Assembly (NCBI RefSeq): GCF_033807575.1
Contig: NC_084717.1
Coordinates: 13,145,692-13,209,691, forward strand
Length of the DNA: 64,000 nucleotides
Origin: Cydia pomonella
Lineage: Eukaryota; Arthropoda; Insecta; Lepidoptera; Tortricidae
Direction: 5' to 3'
Below the pieces are notes generated by a model that saw nothing but the letters and a program-made list of their open reading frames with translations, did not search any database and had not been told where the DNA came from. How positions within the stretch are numbered: position 1 is the first letter of the stretch; every line of letters begins with the position of its first letter. Shown piece after piece: positions 46,027 through 58,834 of the stretch. The position numbers and the translations under genes were made by a program.

Positions 46027-49000
46027 TCAGTCCTCGAAGGGCTGCGGCTCGGCGCCGTCGAGCGGGTCGTCGGGGTCGGAGCTGAGGTCGGGCGCGGCCT
46101 CGGCCTCGGCCTCGGCCCCGGCCTCGGCCTCGGCCCCGGCCTCGCCGCCGGCCCCGCGCGCCCGGGAGGCCAGGTACTGGCGGTGCGCGTACTTGTTGAA
46201 GCGGCGCTTGGCCATGAACAGCGTGGCGATGGTGCGCGGCGCCAGGCGCGCGGCCGCCGAGCGCGACGAGATGCCGGCGCGGCGGCAGTCGCCGCACGTG
46301 TAGTCCAGCACGTTCAGCGCCGCCACCGTCTGCCTAACGCAGTCTGCGCACACACGGAGATTAATCCTTGCCTTGCCCGAACTAATGAGCGTTACAACTC
46401 AGCCGTGTTAACCTTCTGACGCTTTATGAAGTTCTTCTCACTCTTTTGCGAGTTTTTCAGCGTACGCTGCTGAAAAAGTGCAGCGTCACTGCATCCTAAG
46501 TTGGTATTTGTTCAGAATAAACTAATTGGCGTTGAAAGGTTAACATGAAAGAGCCTCCTGCTCAATTTCGTAGACTTGCCATGTTTTTCAAAATAAATGC
46601 ATAAAGAACGCTATAGCGATAATGTACCGCAGTCTCTAGCGCACACTCAATGAGCTATAGGGTGCAGTCTTAATCCTATTTTAACGACAATTTGCGGAAT
46701 ATGTATTTTTTTTTTCAATTTTTAAACCTTTATTTAAAGCAAAGAGCTTATTGGTTGTAAAGTGGTTTAAAATATAAGAAATAGTGCCCCTGAGTTTGAC
46801 AGCTCAACAAGATGAAACATCAACTTCTGACAACTAAAGTTAGCACGCAATGTATGGAATGGAGCAACACCACAGCAACATCTTCATTAGCGGCACAGCG
46901 TCATTTACATTCGCCGTCAAATTTAAAATCCATGCACGTATGTCTAAGACTTAGAGGTCTCTAAAATCATTAATCTTTTTTTTATGGTATAGGCCGTTTT
47001 ATATTCTATAAAGTTGAGTCTCTGCGTATCGATAACAGTGATATCGATATTTAATTTTGCCAATCCTTCGTTTTAAATAAAATAAGTTCTAGATCAGGAG
47101 TCACCTAATGGCGGACCGCGGTCCGGATCCGGACCGTCGACCTATTTTATTTTTTTGCTTATTTACTCGTAATAAACTCAAGTAGAAACGGACCGCGATG
47201 GTTATTTTATTTTAAGAACTTGACCCCTAGAGAAACTAATTGATGACCCCTGTTCTAGATATAGACATTACATGAGTCATGTTTTTTTACATCATGTTAA
47301 CTTTCTTTGAAAAAGGCTGTTCAAATCAACGAACTGTTTGAATTTGTTAAACATTCTAGAAATCTAGATGATGTATTTGGAGCACTATTTTTATTTTGTT
47401 GAGCACTCAAATAAACAAATTTCGATCGAACTAGCGTCCTTCATGTATTTATTTTGTAGCAAAAGACAACCAATTTGTATTTCGGGTCACATTAAACTCG
47501 GTTTTACATGTAGCAGTTTAAATAACAAGAAATTAAAACAATGTATGTTACAGATTTACTTAGGGCCACTTGCACCATCCAACAAACCCGAGGTTAATCA
47601 GTTAACCCAGTGTCAAATTGTACTGGTAACCAAGGTTACCGGTTTAACCAGTTAACCCCGGGTTAGTGTAATGGTGCAAGAGACGCTTAGACAAACTTCT
47701 GACATATATGTTTTAATTTCACGTGAATGTCGAAAAATATTTTTTATGACAATATCTAAACAAATAATATAGTATGGTCACCTACAAATCAAATTGGTTG
47801 ACAACGTCAGGTTATAAGTTATAAAGTAGACTTGATACCATTTGAGTTATTGGCATATTCAAGTTCACCATTCATAAGTAACCCTTTCTCACTTATGTCA
47901 CATACGTTTTAAGAACCATATTTAAGGATACTGTATATGCCTCTCTATCGCTCTTGCAAAATCGAGCGATAGAGAGGCAGATAAAGAAATTTCGATTTTC
48001 GTTTCTGTCGGTTGCGCCTTGGAAGGGAACACATTATGCGATTCGAATTGGTATTTTCCAGTTGCGGTTGGTATTGCTGAAAAATGACATTAAACGTTTG
48101 TTTAATCGTCGCAACGCTCAAGATTCCACATGTCGAACCACTCGCTACCCTCGTGGTTCAATTTTGGAATCATTCGCTTGCTCGGGTACCAATATTAGCA
48201 CGAGCGGTTAAACTACAACTTTGCCCCCTTGTAAAACAAATAAATATTATTTACTTCGCAGTGCCTTAATTAACTTGATAAAAAAGTCCGGGCTCATTTT
48301 TATACTTCGTAGCTGTCACGCAATACAGACTCAGAAATGTGACATTTAAGTAATAAACTTTCTCTTTTACTCTCACTAAGACGTAATTAGAGTGACAGCG
48401 AAAAATACCTGCAATATACGAACTTCGATTTTCGCGGTTATAGCTCCGAGCCTTATTCCCTTCTTTGAAGATATGTAACATATACAGCAGAAAGTTATTG
48501 TTATTATAAGTAATTTATCTCAAATGGCATCAAGTCACATAATCGTCATATCTTATTCTATATCCCTAACACGCTGGACAAAGGCACACAAATCGGTCTA
48601 TCGGCCGATAATACGGGGTCATTTCATACGCGACCCGCTACCGACTAGAGGCATCATTCGATCGCTGTGTATATACATCATGCCACCTTACACTGTCTAA
48701 TACATCTAAAACACAACTAAGCTTCCTATCGATGTGATGTCTCGTCTGTTTATTTGAGGATATATATTTGATTATTTATTTCCTTGGGTTTTAAGTTTAA
48801 GGTTGGAGGTGGTAAAAGGTTTACTAGTTTATGGAAACAGCGATACGTGATGCAATATAAAGAAGCGGTAATAGCGAATATATAGCTACTTGAAGCAACC
48901 GATCTATGTAATGAAGTATATGTAACATGCAGAAGGAATGGAGCAAAGCATCAATTTCGAGAACACGTTTTTCTAACAAAAATAATCAATCATATTTGGC

Positions 49001-52000
49001 AACAATAGAATGTGTGCAAAATGTGTTCTCGAATTTGATATCAAAATGCACACAGCATTATAGCAGGCAGTAAAGGATGGTATGGACTTGCACATTAAGC
49101 TACAAGAAATTTCTAAATTGAGTTTTACAGTAAGATTCCTTCTAGTAGCTTACTGGCAAGCCTTAAACGGACTGCAGAATCATGTAAATAACTCTCAATT
49201 TGAAGAAATAAATGGTAGTTAAAGCATTTTAATGTGATACATTGACAACTTGTTAAAACCTAAAACAACAGTTTACTATAGAACCGGTTTTCTGTCGTTG
49301 CAAAAAACCGGTAAAAATAGTATTAAATTCTGACCACTTAACTCTAATGCACAACAGGGCGTTACGTCTTACCCGCACTGTACAGTAGGTATAAGAAGGA
49401 TTAAACACATAAGTAGTGTATTTGTCTATAATAAATATTAGTGTGAAGGTTTTTGAGAATTATTGTCCATTCGACCGCAGCCCGTGCCCTGGCCGTGACG
49501 TACCTTGGTGCAGCTGTCTATCGCAGAGCTTACATATGACGAGTTGCATGGTCCCCTTGGGGCCGATGAAGGAGCGCTCGCACAGCGGGCAGTAGCGACC
49601 GATGCGATACGCCCTACGCACGCACACACACATACGCAACGTACGCGCACAAGCACCGGAACACAGAAACACGCCATTAGTTCATACACGGAGCTAGGAC
49701 TGTCGCTATTTTGTTACTTGCCTTCAGGTTTGTGGTGTTTTTGGGTAGGGGAATTGTGTTAGGTTTAGGTCGTCAAAACCGAGGTCAGAAAATGTTTAAG
49801 TTTAGCCAACCTTCATGTCTCTAGAAAAAGTAAATAAAAATAGTTGTGATTAACTCTTTGCTTCAAACTTTTGATTTTACCGATATTTTTCGAGACACAA
49901 TAGTTGGCTAGACTATGATATTCTGCCGCGCTAAGTATGATCTCCATGTTTGCATTTGAGATCTCGTTCAATTGTATAAGTATGTTATGTATGAGAACAA
50001 AGAATACAATTGAATTAGTTTTCAAATGACCGGCGGATATGCTTAGTGCGGTAGTATAATAGGCTAGTTTCCTGTACGAGTCACACTGTCTAAAAGCAAT
50101 GGAAATGCTTATATTTTGAACGATTTTTAAGTTGACAAAAACTCACATGCGACTTGATCGTTACACATATTGTGTCGCTAGTTTTTCTCTACTAACTTAG
50201 GTAGCTAATTTAATTATTATATAATATTTATAAAAAAAGGAAACTAGCCTAATCTTTGATTTGAAACTATATCTATTCTGGTGTATCAGTGTGCTAAATT
50301 TCGTATTTCGTTTTAATAGCCAATGTGTGGTTGTGTGGAAGTTGACATATTTACTTTTAAATTACACAGAGCTAAGTTTCATTGGAGTGGTTCAGAATTA
50401 AGATACATTTAGTGTGGCATGCTGAAATTATAGTATATAAAATTTTGTAGTGTTGTGCCCAAAGACAAGTAACAAAATAGAGTCGAGTTAGTTAACGCTG
50501 GAATGTATAGGATACTACGCCCGTGTTAGTCAAGTCTGACATAGAATGAAACATTAATGACAGTTAGTTGGCATAGTCACTGCGATGATGATGATGACAC
50601 CCATTATCACAGATGATTCCAAGTTTAATGAGGCAATACGCAAAAAAAAACCTACGTCAAATATTCTACAAATAACAAAGTGCTCACAAATATCTGAACA
50701 CGCACTCTAACGCCTTAACAATAGAGGCGTGTTCAGATATTTGTGAGCACCTTGGCCGCTCCGATATAACTGATGGCCACTGTACATGTCAATATTTTAG
50801 AGTTATTTTAGAGTGAAATAAGCGACCGATTGGTTTAACAAGTTTAGAAGGTATCTAATGCACAAGAAGTTGCTATATACAAATAAAGATTTTTAAGTAC
50901 TTATTACTTATGCCAGTTATGCCGCTATTCATAAATGTCTAAATATCTTAAATAGTTCAATATAGTTAATTCTTATTTGTCGCAGTGGCACTTAGACATT
51001 AGTGTGTTAGAATGAAACAAATTTGAGTTTTATGAATAAGGGCGTTTGTACAACTTATAGCAACCTCAAGGCTTTATTTATTTTAAAATTTGAGCTATAT
51101 TACCTCAATTAAAACATGGTTTTTATATTAATAACCAAATTACAGTAAAAATGAATAAGGAAACAGTAAAGTTGGCGTGGCTGCTAGGAAGAGACCCCAG
51201 ATCATTTTGATACCATTTCAACAAATACCAATATTGACCAGAAAGAAGATATATACAACAGCAGTGGTGTAAGTTTTACAGTGACCTCCAAACCAATTTG
51301 AACATGTTAGTTGATTCAACTTTCCTGTTTATAATCGAAATAAAGATTGTTCGCTCTTCTAAACATCAAAGTAACATAAAACTTTATTTATTTGAACAAA
51401 CAGCCTTCATACATAGAGATTAATAGAAATAACTTAAAAGGATGTGTAGCATGCATACCTATCGAATTATACTGGGGTTGTGCGAAAGAATGCTGCGTTG
51501 GGCATAGACTGCAGGGGTAAGGTACTATACCGGAGTAAGCACAAGTCAGTGAGCCGTCGTGTTAGTCCCACACGCTTGATGTCAACAAACTACCAAGACC
51601 AAAACGTTAACATTACACAGAGTTTGAAATTATGTACTTTCGTGAGAGCTTGGAATTGTTTTTCACGTTTTATTTGGCTGCTCTGGTTCACTTCAAATGA
51701 CTCGGCGTAGTTTCATTTGACTGCATGAGTTCAATATTTTTAAAACTGGAACCAACTAAGAACCTATCCGTATTACATGTATATTTAGTTTGACATAAGT
51801 TGGGTGAAGACCTTAGGTCCAGTTCTAATTTATCTATAATTCTCAAGTTATCGTAATTTTTATATTTTTAAGGACTTCTTATATAAAACATATATATATA
51901 TGAAAATATGTAGATACATATTGTTTTTGCGATACTTATTTTGTACAAGTTATAAGTCATATTATGTTAGTGAAGCCTTCCGCCTTCAAGCATTATAATT

Positions 52001-54440
52001 TATAATAATACTTAGCTAGTTAGGTACTTAGTTGAAATATTTACATTTTATTGAGTAACAGTATATAAGACGAATAGCTCCATTTTCAGGAAAAATATGT
52101 AAATCAAGTTATTTTTTTTTTAAATCGATATATGATCTATACGAGTCATTTGTGATACATTTGTAACTTAACAATCATTCCTACATTATCAGATATAATC
52201 TTACAGTATTCCTAACGTCAACAATAACCATTTAACTATGTACCTACTTGTTTGATAGATTCCTGATCCAGTAATAAAATAATAATAAAAACCACCTAGC
52301 AGTTGTAACATTTTATTCAGCTAAGAATGATGGCGAACCCTATTTTGAAAAGAGGCCTATCAAGAGACCGTGTCGGATCGGACGCGTACGGCGCACCGCG
52401 CACCGTACTGCAGGGGTACTGACCTGGCGCAGGGCGTGCACAGCGAGTGCGAGTAGAGCTTGTGTCCGCCCGGGCCGCGCCGGGTCTGGTGGTGCCACTC
52501 GGCGCCCGGCGCCGACACGGAGCCCTGCGGCGCGCCCGCCGGGGCCCCGGGCGCGGGCGCCCCCGGCGCCAGCCCGGAGGGCTCCCGCGCGCCGCACGAC
52601 TTGCATATCGCGCATTCTACGCAGTGCCATCGCCCTGGAAAGAGAGTTATGCGTCACTTACAAAATAATGGTGCTTGTGTCGAATATTGGCGATCTCCTG
52701 GGCGGCGCGGGTCAATAAGATCTATTCTGCTTGATTCAAACTCCAAAAAGGAAGAAAAGTTATGAGAAATATCACATCTTACTTGTTTAATACGGTCGAG
52801 TAGGTTCCCAGCGTCAGATCCCAGTCCTCTTTTAGAAAGGCAAACGACCGACCGAGATGAGAAGCGCTACACCATAGAGTGAATTATGATAATCGGGACC
52901 CTCAAACTTAAATTATTAAATATTGAAAGAAATTATGTATAAAGCAGGTAGCGGGCACAGTCTTGTACGGCTAGCCGCTAAATCGCATGGACATTGGACA
53001 CATGATATGAATGAATGATTTAATTCAGATGACGTCTGTTGTGTACTGACCGGTGGGCACCCGGTCCAGGCCGACGCAGTAGATGTGGAAGCCGCGGTCG
53101 CACAGGTCGCAGAACAGCATCTTGTCGTCGTCGGCGGGCAGCGCGCAAGCGCAGCACGTCTTGCACTCGGCGCACTGCCACGCGTACTCGCGTACTTTTC
53201 GAATCGTGTCTGCGGATAGCTCCACGCAGCGCGGGTGTACTGCGGAGATAACAGCATTGTTAAATCGTATAAAAATATATAAAACCGATCGACGCGACCA
53301 TCGTCGGGCCGTTACTAGTAATCTCTACAACTTGCACCAGTAGGAAAACGGAAACGGATCAAAAACAAACATGTAAACCGAAATTCGTCCAAAATGAAGT
53401 GATTGACTTATAATTATTTTTAATTTTGTTTTGAGTCTCACGGGAGTTTCATACAAGATTCTTTGATACAAGAAGCTTTCTTTCAAACAGAGTTGCTATA
53501 CTCTTACCCCCTTATTCATAAACGTCTACTAAAGTTACGATGCCGCTAATAATCGTTTGTCCCTTTCCATCATACCAATACGTCGGAAAGGGACAAACGA
53601 TTATTAACGGCATCGTAACTTTAGTAGACGTTTATGAATAAGGGGGTTAGTTATTTAAATAAAAGCTAACAATTTGTACTTGTTAGCTTAACTGTTTGTA
53701 CTTTCGGCGCGTGATGTATGTTGCAACAGCAAATGTGATGCAGGCAGTACGAAGAACGTACGTGTTGTAAAAAGTCTTCTGTGATTCAACTGTTTACAGT
53801 CTACTTTCTATACTATTCTGCTTCTCGTACTATACGGGAGCATCAACTTTTTCTGTTCACTTTCAAGTCGTGAATTTATTTTTACTTATATGGCCTTTGC
53901 AGATTAATCGAGAATCACAAAAAATCGTTTCTGATTTGAATTATCACAACCCTATAATTGCTTTTCGACATGTGTCAGCCTACCCATCAAGTTTGAAAAA
54001 TAATTCTTCTTCTCATCTCGCAATCCAAACATTACTTGTTAATTTTATGACATAATTAATTAATAATTAATCATATTAAATAAAATAACATTATTAAAAT
54101 TTTTACAACGGAAGATTAAACTGGTTTTAATGACTTTGTGTGTAACATATTCGATTATTCATCATAGTCGACCTGTGTTTAAATACCAGTCTTGGAAATA
54201 ATTAGATATGGCACTTTGAAGTGTCTAGACAACCTAATATGCACTGGGGCTCGTAATCTGTTTACAGTGAAGTTACTCACGGCGACAGTTGCAGTTGGCG
54301 CAGACGAGGAAGCGCTCGTGCGAGTACTTGCGGTTGCCTTCTTCACGCAGGTGGCAGGCGCGACACAGCTCCTCGTCGCGGGACTCCTCTTTCGGCTCCA
54401 CCACACTGCTGCTCCGCTTCACCTTCATTAGTTTCTTCCG
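46027..54440 (-). CDS. e(y)3: PHD-finger protein, e(y)3/PHF10-like, last five exons
   Basis: Exons, minus strand: 54440-54281, 53239-53051, 52634-52424, 49613-49504, 46343-46027. All are GT-AG, the phases join, and 328 residues precede the TGA. The 5' part is outside the window. A basic KKLMKVKR stretch leads into PHD 1 (CRAC, VCANC, LHPRC, YAWQCAEC) and PHD 2 (CKTCCAC, MLFCDLCDRGFHIYCVGL, GRWHCVEC). Then come CKSCG, a Gly/Ala/Pro-rich spacer, YSHSLCTPC and a third PHD-like module (RYCPLC, VICKLCDRQLHQDC, YTCGDC). The C-terminus is basic (MAKRRFNKYAHRQYLASR), then an Ala/Glu repeat and acidic end. PHD 2 wording is close to the PHF10/SAYP double PHD finger, which reads histone H3 for a PBAP-type remodeller. 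The SAY domain is not in view, so another multi-PHD protein (for example a KMT2-like one) remains possible. Confidence 0.65.
46408..46543. mobile_element. MITE in the PHD-gene intron
   Basis: Ends 'gttaaccttctgacgc' and 'ggcgttgaaaggttaac' are inverted. An internal palindrome runs through 'tttttcagcgtacgctgctg'. Confidence 0.65.
47095..47252. mobile_element. hAT MITE, 158 bp
   Basis: Ends CAGGAGTCACC and the inverse of CAGGGGTCATC. Perfect 8-bp duplication TTCTAGAT (47087-47094, 47253-47260). Contains 'gcggtccggatccggacc'. Confidence 0.88.
47571..47682. mobile_element. Palindromic MITE 'gggccacttgcaccat'
   Basis: 'gggccacttgcaccatcc' is partly mirrored by 'atggtgcaagagacgc'. The interior repeats 'ggttaaccggtt' words in both directions. 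Confidence 0.6.
48090..48240 (+). repeat. Dispersed repeat 'ttgaaaccctcgcaacg', copy 3
   Basis: Matches 11808-11985 ('aatcattcgcttgctcgggt', 'accaatattagcacgagcgg', 'tttgcccccttgtaaa'). Confidence 0.6.
48354..48443. repeat. Foldback MITE family 'CGCGAAAATCG', copy C (partial)
   Basis: 'ctttctcttttactctcact', 'aagacgtaattagagtgaca' and 'acttcgattttcgcggt' match copies A, B and D. Confidence 0.6.
48450..49430 (-). other. PHD-gene intron, nothing recognised
   Basis: AT-rich intron between exons at 49613-49504 and 46343-46027. No extra exon seen. Confidence 0.5.
49700..52420 (-). other. PHD-gene 2.8-kb intron
   Basis: AT-rich. Apart from the inverted repeat at 50680-50751 and a triplet run (gatgat..) near 50585, nothing stands out. 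Confidence 0.5.
50680..50751. repeat. Small inverted-repeat MITE
   Basis: 'gtgctcacaaatatctgaac' and 'acgc' are mirrored by 'gcgtgttcagatatttgtga' and 'gcac' around a short centre. Confidence 0.75.
53505..53648. mobile_element. Nearly perfect foldback MITE, 144 bp
   Basis: Two ~60-base arms: 'taccccctta', 'ttcataaacgtctactaaag', 'ttacgatgccg', 'cgtttgtccctttcc' return in full on the other side of a ~16-base centre, with about two differences. The high arm identity points to recent origin. It lies in the intron before the PHD 2 exon. Confidence 0.85.
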
Positions 54441-54594
54441 CTGTGTTACAATTAGTACATTACGATAAGTGCGAAAAGTAGGAAATTCGCAACCAGTGGC
54501 GATAAATTCGACATGAGTTGCAAATTACCTATTCGCATGTGTATTATACAACGCTTTACAGTACAATGGTCCTTTAAGTTTTCGACATAGACAC

Positions 54595-54835
54595 GTGAAG
54601 TGCTAATACGAGACGTTCCAATCCGGCCCGCGGACACACAACGCGACAGCCCACGGTCCGGCCCGCGGGAGGTAGCTTAACGGATCCCATGCTCTAGAGG
54701 TTCGGCATTCATTGAAAATGGAAGTGTTCCTAACAGTAGCAACTAGACCACCTCGGTGCAGAAACCGATGGTGGCTAGCGCGAAAGTTTCTGAGGTGCAA
54801 TATGGCCCTCAGGTAAAGAAGTTTGGAGATCCCTG
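54595..54835. mobile_element. Probable truncated hAT-related repeat
   Basis: The right end 'tttggagatccctg' is a common hAT terminus. 'ccggcccgcgg' words are internal. I could not find the left terminus or a target duplication. Confidence 0.35.
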
Positions 54836-54839
54836 GTCT

Positions 54840-56290
54840 AGGGGATGGATGGGCCCCTCCAATTGGTATGGCTACTTACAAAATGTAATAGTAATAGTTC
54901 CCTGAGCATCATATACAAAAATCAAGAGTGAGAATATAAGTAAAGTTACTATATTTTTTGCCAGCTTTAAAGCGTCTGATTCACGTCACTTCTATGAAAT
55001 TATGGGCACACAGAGTGGGCTATCAAAATCGCGGCCAATTTATCTTGGTCTGAGTCGAGAGAGGGATAAACATTATTTCGGCCTATAGAAACGGTTTTTT
55101 TCCCATTCAATTTATCCTTATATTTTTAATTTTAGAAACCTTTAAGTTATTTTTAAAGATCCGTTTAAGGTGGTTCGACTAGGTTACCCAAAGCTTAAAC
55201 CTCACTAGATGGCGCCACAATTGCAAATTTTGAGTTTTAATTTTTTTGTGGAGTAGTCTTTGGTATTTCTATACTGTAAATTATGTTTAGCGCACTCTTT
55301 AAATAAATATTGAACTATTAAAACAAACATTGAACACTTCATTGTACAAAAACTACCCCTTAATGTCGACAGAATGTTTCTTGACTCTATTTCTAACTAT
55401 CACTCACACATTCAAACAGTCGTACTGGAATCCTTGTAGTAGACAATTTGGCACAGCGTGAGTAGGCTTCAATAGCGTTGCGGTATGTACGTGGAAATAC
55501 ATGCAAGAGGATGTGGGTTCGAGACTCATAAATTTTTTTTTTGTTATCAGTATTATCAAGTACCTATTATTAATAAATTATTTTATGAGAAATATGAGCG
55601 TTTTTCCATAAAAATATTAAAAATCTGATTCTCACACATCATGATATTTTTGGGTTCTTCCAACTCAGAATCACTAGCATAATCAATCCTCGTGCTATAA
55701 AAACCCGAAAATTTGTATTGAAATTTTAGTTTTACACTGAAATTTCTTTCACACTAAAATGTGACGTAATGGTATGGATATTTTAGGATATCTTTTTTTA
55801 ATGCTAGGGTGGAGAAGATTCTAAGTAGAATGAACCTAAGAAAGTCCAAATTTGTAAGTCAGATTTTCCGGTATTTTTTAAAGAAAAAAACGCTGTTTTC
55901 CCTTACTGCCCAGCCTTTAAAGAAGTAGGTACTATTTTACAGTAGAATTAAAACCTTTTTTTACGATACATTTAATTAAATTATAGTGAGTTACAAAATT
56001 GCATGGCCTTCTATTTATAACCATTATAAAAAGAAATGAGATATTTACCATGTTTGTTTATATTATTGATTTCCCGATATTTTGACACAACTAGAAGTTT
56101 CACACAATGCCTAGGGATAGAAAATTATTTATTTATTTTATTTATTGTCAATTTCATTCAACGGATCACATCATATCCAATTTATGTGTTTATGTATTGC
56201 ATTGTTTTCTACCTAGTTGGTTATTAAATTCTGTTACTGCAATAATCTTTATCTACATAAAATATACCAACGAAAGTTTAATAAAGTATA
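54840..56290. other. AT-rich intron or 5' flank of the PHD gene
   Basis: No coding exon recognised. At 55455-55535 'gcgtgagtaggcttcaatag' and 'gtgggttcgagactc' before a T-run resemble a decayed tRNA-derived SINE. Confidence 0.4.
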
Positions 56291-56292
56291 TA

Positions 56293-57591
56293 CACCGTGG
56301 CCCAAAATTACGTTGACAAAATTAAAAAGTAAAATTTTTGAATTTGGAACGCCAAACGAATTCGGTTCATTTTCTGTTACATTCTTACACATATTGGCAA
56401 CGTTTTATGAATAATAGCTTGTTTGAATTATATGAATATTTTTGGTTTTTATGATGTCTACGCAGCGTAAAGCAATAATTTCCTTGCACGAAGCGGGAAA
56501 ACGACAGTGTGAGATAGTTAGATCGCTCGGTGTCAGTCGTCAACTGGTGTCCAAGACTATTGGGCGGTATAATGAACTCGGGCATCTTGCTGACCGCCCA
56601 GGAAGAGGAAGAAAGAGGACTGTTAGGACTCCGAGGCTTCGAAATGTTATAAAAAAACGGCTTAGTCGTAATCCACGGACCAAAGTGCGAAAAATGGCTC
56701 GGGAACTGGGTGTAAGTCGATCAACGGTCCAACGTATTGTCGCTAATGATCTAAAATTAAAGGCATATAAGCTACGTAAAGCTCAGCTTCTAGAAGATAA
56801 AGATAAAAAAGTTCGTCTACAGAGATGCCGTTTGATTACGCGACGTGCCGCTACTGAAAAATGGAAAAATACTTATCCTTTTTACTGATGAAAAACTTTT
56901 TTGTATAGAACAGGCCCACAATCACCAAAATGACAGAATTTACTCTTCTAGTCGCCCCGGAGAGGTCGCAGTCATTCCCCATCGTCAAAAGCCGGATTCA
57001 GTTATGGTTTGGGGTGGTATTTGCTCTACAGGCAAAACTCCTCTCATTTTTATTGAAAAGGGTGTAAAAATAAACCAAGAAATATACAGGAGAGATATTC
57101 TGGAAGCTGTAGTTCTTCCTTGGAGTCAACAACATTTCGGCAACCAGCCGTGGATATTCCAGCAGGACTCTGCTCCATCTCACAGGGCCCGAAGTGTGCA
57201 GCAGTGGTGTAAAGACAATTTTCCAGGGTTCATAAGCTCGAAAGAGTGGCCGCCCTACTCACCTGATCTAAATCCAATGGATTATAGTTTGTGGTCTATC
57301 TTAGAAACAAGGGCCTGTGCTACAAAACACAAGAGTGTAGACGCTTTAAAAGCGAAACATACCCAGGAGTGGGCAAAAATAACCATGGAGGAGCTGCGGC
57401 ATATCGTTGAAAATTTTACCAAACGTTTGCGTTTGTGCATTAAAGCCAAAGGGGGCTATTTTGAAGACAATTGATTTTTCTTAAATAAAAAAGGCTGTAT
57501 TTTTAATTTTAAGTTGTATTGAATAAGTTATGTAAGTATTTAATATTAAAACTTAAAAAAATCTTTGTCAACGTTTTTTTGGGCCACCCTG
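56293..57591 (+). mobile_element. DD37D mariner (maT-like), transposase frameshifted
   Basis: Ends CACCGTGGCCCAAAA and the inverse of CAGGGTGGCCCAAAA are flanked by TA. The transposase runs from about 56454 to 57474. The N-terminal helix-turn-helix part (MSTQRKAIISLHEAGKRQ, VSRSTVQRI) is in one frame up to 56888. The catalytic part is in another frame from about 56860 and holds TDEKLF (first Asp), IFQQDSAPSH (second) and SPDLNPMDYSLW (third Asp at MDY). There are 37 residues between the last two Asp, the DD37D signature. A one-base shift near 56860-56880 separates the halves, so this copy is dead as it stands, but it is otherwise little decayed. Confidence 0.85.
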
Positions 57592-57597
57592 TATTAT

Positions 57598-58200
57598 AAA
57601 ATAATAAGTAAAATGAAGTACACAAAATCAGGAATCACATATGACAATATCATTCAAAATCGCCTCCTCTGGCTTTGACACAGGCCCTCAAACGACGAGG
57701 CCAGTCATCAATAGCGGCACGCACGATTGTCATGTCTAATTCCGTCACTGTCTTAACTATGGCCCGCTTGAGGGAGTTAAGATTTGTGTGGGGTTTAGCA
57801 CAGGCTTTCTCCTCAATAACCTGCTATATGGCATAATCCAGGGGGTTAAGGTCCGGGCTGGAGGACGGCCAGTCTTCGTGGGCAATAAAGTCAATTTTGT
57901 TCCTTCGAAACCAGGCTTGAGTTGTTTTTGCCTTATGTGCAGGAGCTGAGTCTTGTTCAAAGATCCATGGCTGGTTTTGAAATAGGGTGTGGCTTAAGGG
58001 CTTCACTATTGGTTCGAGAACGGTTTCCAGTTTCCGGTTTTCACACCTTTTTCACAGAAATGAATCTGTGCTAGCCCTGAGTATGACACACCCAAAATCA
58101 TGTTTGGCGGGTGCCCACATTTGTGCAACGCAATAGGGTTGTTTCCATCTACAAATCTTAGGGCATAATTGTATCCCAATAAATTCTTTTGGATTATAAG
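57598..58200 (-). mobile_element. Second DD37D mariner remnant, inverted
   Basis: The minus-strand fragments read PPNMILGVSYSG, IHFCEKGVKT, IFEQDSAPAH and SPDLNPLDYAI. The last two Asp are again 37 residues apart. Frameshifts and truncation on both sides make it a pseudogene. It differs clearly from the neighbouring plus-strand element, so it is a different family insertion. Confidence 0.75.
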
Positions 58201-58710
58201 AACACGTTAAACTACTTTTAGGGGACCTGTAATGACCATATTTTTGTAAATATTGAATTTAAAATATCTTTTGGCACACGTCACGTGACCAAACTCGAAA
58301 CGTCATTGAAGATTCTGATGACGTCACAACTCTTGGATTGACACTGTTGACAGTTAGGCGATTAACAACAAATGACAAATATCAGTTGACAGTTCGTATC
58401 TTCTACGTGTGTATGTAGTTATGTGTCAAACCATAAACTGTGACGTCACACAATTTTCAAAGAGCGTTTTGGGCGCGAAAGCATCTGTCAAAATATATTT
58501 TGTTAATTTAACATATTTAAAGCCGTTTTTAGTATAAAAGCTGAATTTTAAGGCAACTTTTAGTTAATATGCTGCTGATGAAGCAGAGTAAAGTTACTCC
58601 TGGGTCTCTATTGTTTCCCATAAGTCATAATGTATTGTTTGTCCGCATTTTCGTTAGTCATAATTTGGTTTCTCTCAGAAACGCGTAACTTTTCAGGATT
58701 GCCATAAAAC

Positions 58711-58731
58711 AAACCTAACCTAACCTAACCT
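58711..58731. repeat. Short interstitial CCTAA tract
   Basis: Four CCTAA/TTAGG units in a row, the insect telomere motif, about 100 bases before a LINE. Such short tracts are also found within ordinary repeats. Confidence 0.6.
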
Positions 58732-58834
58732 ATCTATAGGATAATCTAAGGAAATTCCTGAAAAGTTAACGGTTTCAGAGTTATGACTAATGATAATATG
58801 ACTATCATTACATTATGACTTTCAATAATTATGT

